Assembly: GCA_903935585.1 (NCBI GenBank)
Contig: CAIZSE010000139.1
Location: 1 to 36,339, forward strand
DNA from: an uncultured Burkholderiales bacterium
Lineage (GTDB): Bacteria; Pseudomonadota; Gammaproteobacteria; Burkholderiales; Burkholderiaceae_C
Direction: 5' to 3'
Length of the DNA: 36,339 nt
How positions within the stretch are numbered: position 1 is the stretch's first letter; each line of letters starts with the position of its first letter. The notes under the pieces are model-generated. The model was not told where the DNA came from, ran no database searches, and worked only from the letters and a program-made list of their open reading frames with translations. This document shows positions 33,496-36,339 of this stretch, piece by piece. A program made the position numbers and the translations under genes.

Positions 33496-34779
33496 ATGTT
33501 GACTTTGCTGATCGTTGTATTTGTTGTGGCTTACGCGGCCATTGCTTTCGAGCATCCGCTCAAAGTGAACAAAACCGCCACGGCCTTGCTGGCCGCCGGT
33601 TTGCTTTGGACCATCTATGCCACCGGGTCGAGCGATGCCAAACTCGTCTCGCAGGAACTGGGTGAGTCTTTGATGTCTACGGCTCAAATTGTCTTTTTCC
33701 TGATGGGGGCCATGGCCATCGTGGAGGTCATCGATGCCCACAATGGTTTTGAAGTGCTGACCTCGCGGGTTAAAACTTCATCTCTTTCGCGCTTGATGTG
33801 GCTTGTAGGCGTTGTCACATTCTTTTTGAGCGCAGTTCTTGACAACCTGACCACAGCGATCGTCATGGTGTCGTTGATGAAAAAGTTGCTGGATAAGCGT
33901 GAGGACCGGCTGTTTTTTGCAGGCGCCATCGTGATTGCTGCCAACGCCGGAGGCGCGTGGTCGCCCATTGGGGATGTGACCACGACCATGCTTTGGATTG
34001 GGGGCCAGATCACTGCCATGGAAATTATCAAAGGTGTTTTTCTGGCTTCTCTGGTGAGCTTGTTGGTGCCCCTTGCCGCCATGTCCTTGGTGCTGCGTGG
34101 CCGGGAAGTCCAAGCCCCCCTGCAGTCTGACGGGGGTGAGGGTGTTGTCACCACGCCCTTTGAGCGCAAGCTGATGTTTTTCCTTGGAATAGGCATTTTG
34201 ATGGCAGTGCCTGTTTTCAAAGGGCTGACGCATCTACCTCCCTTCATGGGCATTTTGCTGGGCCTGGGCGTTTTGTGGCTGGTGGGCGATCTGATACACA
34301 AAGACAAAGACGATGAGGCCAAGTCACACCTTACTTTGGTGAGCGCTTTGACGCGCATTGACATGAGCGCTGTGCTGTTCTTTGTGGGTATCTTGCTGGC
34401 CGTGGCCACGCTGGAGCACACCCATATCTTGTCATCCTTGGCCAATTGGCTTGACCATACGGTGGGTCGACTGGACGCTATTGTGATCATCATTGGTTTG
34501 GTTAGCGCTGTGGTGGACAACGTGCCTTTGGTCGCGGCTTCCATGGGCATGTACAGCCTCGAGCAATACCCGCCTGACAGTTTTTTGTGGGAATTTCTTG
34601 CTTATTGCGCGGGCACAGGGGGCTCTATCCTGATCATCGGTTCGGCAGCTGGCGTTGCAGCCATGGGATTGGAAAAAATCGATTTTGTCTGGTATTTCAA
34701 GAAAATCAGTGGTTGGGCTTTGCTGGGTTACCTGGCTGGAGCGGCTGTTTACATCGCCGAGTTCCAACTTTTACATTGA
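33496..34779 (+). CDS. nhaD: NhaD-family sodium:proton antiporter
   Basis: This 427-aa polytopic protein belongs to the ion transporter superfamily. The inverted-repeat core motifs are visible: FFLSAVLDNLTTAIVMVSLM in the first half with GGAWSPIGDVTTTML, and VSAVVDNVPLVAASMGMY in the second with GTGGSILIIGSAAGVA. The N-terminus AAIAFEHPLKVNKTATALL is typical of NhaD. It exchanges Na+ or Li+ for H+ at the inner membrane. It lies between pncB (24 bp) and the 2-hydroxyacid dehydrogenase gene (43 bp). Confidence 0.94.
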   Translation: MLTLLIVVFVVAYAAIAFEHPLKVNKTATALLAAGLLWTIYATGSSDAKLVSQELGESLMSTAQIVFFLMGAMAIVEVIDAHNGFEVLTSRVKTSSLSRLMWLVGVVTFFLSAVLDNLTTAIVMVSLMKKLLDKREDRLFFAGAIVIAANAGGAWSPIGDVTTTMLWIGGQITAMEIIKGVFLASLVSLLVPLAAMSLVLRGREVQAPLQSDGGEGVVTTPFERKLMFFLGIGILMAVPVFKGLTHLPPFMGILLGLGVLWLVGDLIHKDKDDEAKSHLTLVSALTRIDMSAVLFFVGILLAVATLEHTHILSSLANWLDHTVGRLDAIVIIIGLVSAVVDNVPLVAASMGMYSLEQYPPDSFLWEFLAYCAGTGGSILIIGSAAGVAAMGLEKIDFVWYFKKISGWALLGYLAGAAVYIAEFQLLH

Positions 34780-34822
34780 GCCAAAGGCCATTTGAATCGG
34801 GTGTGTGAATCGGAGAGATATT

Positions 34823-35809
34823 TTGAACAAACCAGCAGTTTTAGTTGCCCGGGCCATCTTCCCCGATGTCCTTCAGTCTCTGGCGCAGGTGTTTGAAGTT
34901 GAAAGCAACCAGGCCGATGAGGTCTGGTCTGCCGCTGAACTGAGCCGCCACATGCAGGGCAAAGTGGGTGCCTTGACCACGGGCAGCGAGCGCATTGATG
35001 CGCTGCTGCTGCAAGCCAACCCGCAGCTCAAAATGGTGGCCAACATGGCTGTGGGCTACAACAATTTTGATGTGCCGGCCATGACGGCTGCGGGCGTTTT
35101 GGCCAGCAACACCCCCGATGTGCTGACCGAGACCACCGCCGATTTCGGCTTTGCGCTGCTGATGGCAACAGCCCGTCGCATCACCGAGAGCGAGCATTTC
35201 TTGCGTGCCGGCCACTGGACCAAATGGAGCTACGACATGTTCGCGGGTGCCGAAGTGCACGGTGCCACCATCGGCATCCTGGGCATGGGCCGCATCGGGC
35301 AGGGCATTGCCCGCCGGGCGGCACATGGTTTTGGCATGAACGTGATTTATCACAACCGCAGTCGACTGAGCGCCGACCTCGAAGCCGAGTGCAAAGCCCG
35401 TTATGTGACCAAGGAAGAGCTGCTCAAGACCGCTGACCATGTCATGCTGGTGGTGCCCTACAGCGCCGAATCGCACCACACCATCGGCGCGCCCGAGCTG
35501 GCCTTGATGAAACCCACCGCCACATTGGTCAATATTGCACGCGGTGGCATCGTCGACGATGCGGCTTTGGCCAAGGCCTTGGCAGCAGGCCAAATTGCGG
35601 CTGCCGGCCTGGACGTGTTCGAGGGCGAGCCGAAAGTTCACCCCGAATTGTTGAAGGTGTCCAACGTGGTGCTGACGCCGCACATTGCCAGTTCCACGGT
35701 CAAGACGCGCCGGGCCATGGCGCAGCTGGCTGCTGACAACCTTGTCGCTTACTTCACCAAGGGCCAGGCACTCACCCCTGTGAACACTCTGAACGGCGCT
35801 GCTGCATGA
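34823..35809 (+). CDS. D-2-hydroxyacid dehydrogenase, glyoxylate/hydroxypyruvate reductase type (GhrB-like)
   Basis: This 328-aa protein starts at TTG 34823 behind GGAGAG (34812-34817); a GTG at 34805 would add six residues but has no site. The Rossmann motif GILGMGRIGQGIARR (GMGRIG 154-159) binds NAD(P). The catalytic triad is visible: Arg240 in NIARGG, Glu269 in FEGEP and His287 in TPHIASS. AVGYNNFDVPAMTAAGV is the substrate-loop region of GhrB/2-ketogluconate reductases. It reduces glyoxylate or hydroxypyruvate, with exact substrate not certain. Its stop overlaps the rmuC start (ATGA, 35806-35809). Confidence 0.93.
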   Translation: MNKPAVLVARAIFPDVLQSLAQVFEVESNQADEVWSAAELSRHMQGKVGALTTGSERIDALLLQANPQLKMVANMAVGYNNFDVPAMTAAGVLASNTPDVLTETTADFGFALLMATARRITESEHFLRAGHWTKWSYDMFAGAEVHGATIGILGMGRIGQGIARRAAHGFGMNVIYHNRSRLSADLEAECKARYVTKEELLKTADHVMLVVPYSAESHHTIGAPELALMKPTATLVNIARGGIVDDAALAKALAAGQIAAAGLDVFEGEPKVHPELLKVSNVVLTPHIASSTVKTRRAMAQLAADNLVAYFTKGQALTPVNTLNGAAA

Positions 35810-36339
35810 GCGACATGCTGGTGCCGGGGCTGCTGGCCTTGAATTTGCTGCTGGTACTGGTGCTTGTCTTCAAGTCCAGAACGGCACCCAACCGCAGTGC
35901 AGACCAGGCGGCACGGCAAGAGCAAATGTTCGAGGCCCTGCAAAGCCAAACAGAACGGCTTGAGCGTGAGTTGCGCACCGAAATCAGCCAGTCTGGCGTG
36001 TTGGGACGTCAAGAGTCCATGCAGACGCTGACCTTGTTCCAGCAATCGCTGCTGCAGCAAAGTGCCGAAGCAACGCGAACGCAAAACCAGCAAATGGATG
36101 CCCTAGCCCAACAACTGGCCTTGTTGCAAAAAAGTCTGACCGACAGCCTGGCCCAGCAGGTGAACGCTTTGTCCGAATCCAATGCCCGCCGCTTGACTGA
36201 GATGCGCGGCACCATGGAAACGCAGTTGGCCCAGCTGCAGCAAAGCAACTCGGCCAAACTGGACGAAATGCGGCAGACCGTGGACGAAAAACTGCAGGCC
36301 ACGTTGCAAGCCCGTTTGGGCGAGAGCTTCAAACAAGTG
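35806..36339 (+). CDS. rmuC: DNA recombination protein RmuC, N-terminal part (cut by window edge)
   Basis: The frame is open from ATG 35806 to the window end (178 codons). One N-terminal transmembrane helix (GLLALNLLLVLVLVF) is followed by a long Gln/Leu/Glu-rich coiled coil. Then comes the family-defining KLDEMRQTVDEKLQATLQAR with LGESFKQV just before the edge, which leads into the RmuC nuclease-like domain outside the window. RmuC limits inversions between short repeats in E. coli. Overlap with the dehydrogenase stop implies translational coupling. Confidence 0.9.
   Translation, partial: MSDMLVPGLLALNLLLVLVLVFKSRTAPNRSADQAARQEQMFEALQSQTERLERELRTEISQSGVLGRQESMQTLTLFQQSLLQQSAEATRTQNQQMDALAQQLALLQKSLTDSLAQQVNALSESNARRLTEMRGTMETQLAQLQQSNSAKLDEMRQTVDEKLQATLQARLGESFKQV

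Noticed and set aside
1..36339. Phage, insertion sequence, CRISPR array or integrated element
   Set aside because: No transposase, integrase, regular spacer array or terminal repeats were seen, and both tRNA genes lack flanking attachment-like duplicates.

Overview
The window looks like chromosomal DNA of a Burkholderiales betaproteobacterium, most likely Comamonadaceae (Limnohabitans/Polaromonas/Rhodoferax-like). The reasons are the moderately high G+C codon use, the class I fumarase next to a UPF0114 protein, an orphan tripartite-tricarboxylate (Bug) receptor, a betaproteobacterial phasin, and fused Liv-type transport genes. The genus is inferred from protein character only. No phage, transposase, integrase or CRISPR array is visible. 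Genes are densely packed and no gene-free stretch exceeds 300 bases.

Layout. 1-5500: the start of msbA (minus strand, cut by the window edge) diverges from tolB-pal-cpoB. A YeeE/YedE sulfur transporter and tcdA follow (4-bp overlap), then tRNA-Lys(UUU) with its own promoter and a strong terminator. 5600-9900: a two-gene membrane module with an HTTM-like protein (minus), a 56-aa basic protein, a MAPEG protein, tRNA-Leu(UAA) directly followed by a conserved acidic protein, and a UMF1-type MFS transporter. 9900-13000 (minus): UPF0114 protein, fumarase and glutamate racemase in one run. 13100-20500: acetyl-CoA synthetase, an orphan Bug receptor, a lipoprotein gamma-glutamyltransferase, a short-chain dehydrogenase behind a perfect palindrome, and cyclopropane fatty acid synthase. 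20500-24900: two small membrane proteins, an ahpC-ahpF peroxide operon with a recognisable OxyR site and a highly structured ahpC-ahpF spacer, then an iron-binding protein gene behind a Fur box that lies inside its promoter. 24900-26600: a patatin-like lipoprotein and a phasin with two tandem terminators.

26700-32200 is the most unusual block. It holds six tightly coupled genes: HDAC-family deacetylase, hot-dog thioesterase, nitroreductase, a fused LivH-LivM permease, LivG and LivF. Most junctions are ATGA overlaps, and there is no periplasmic binding protein gene. The plus strand then continues with pncB, nhaD, a 2-hydroxyacid dehydrogenase and the start of rmuC.

The window is mainly housekeeping (envelope integrity, central carbon, NAD salvage) with peroxide/iron defence and fatty-acid or PHA-related functions. 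The best regulatory calls are the OxyR site (21172-21208), the Fur box/promoter (24822-24850), the SDR palindrome (19102-19118) and a PhaR-like inverted repeat (26596-26610). Promoter and operator calls are by eye.
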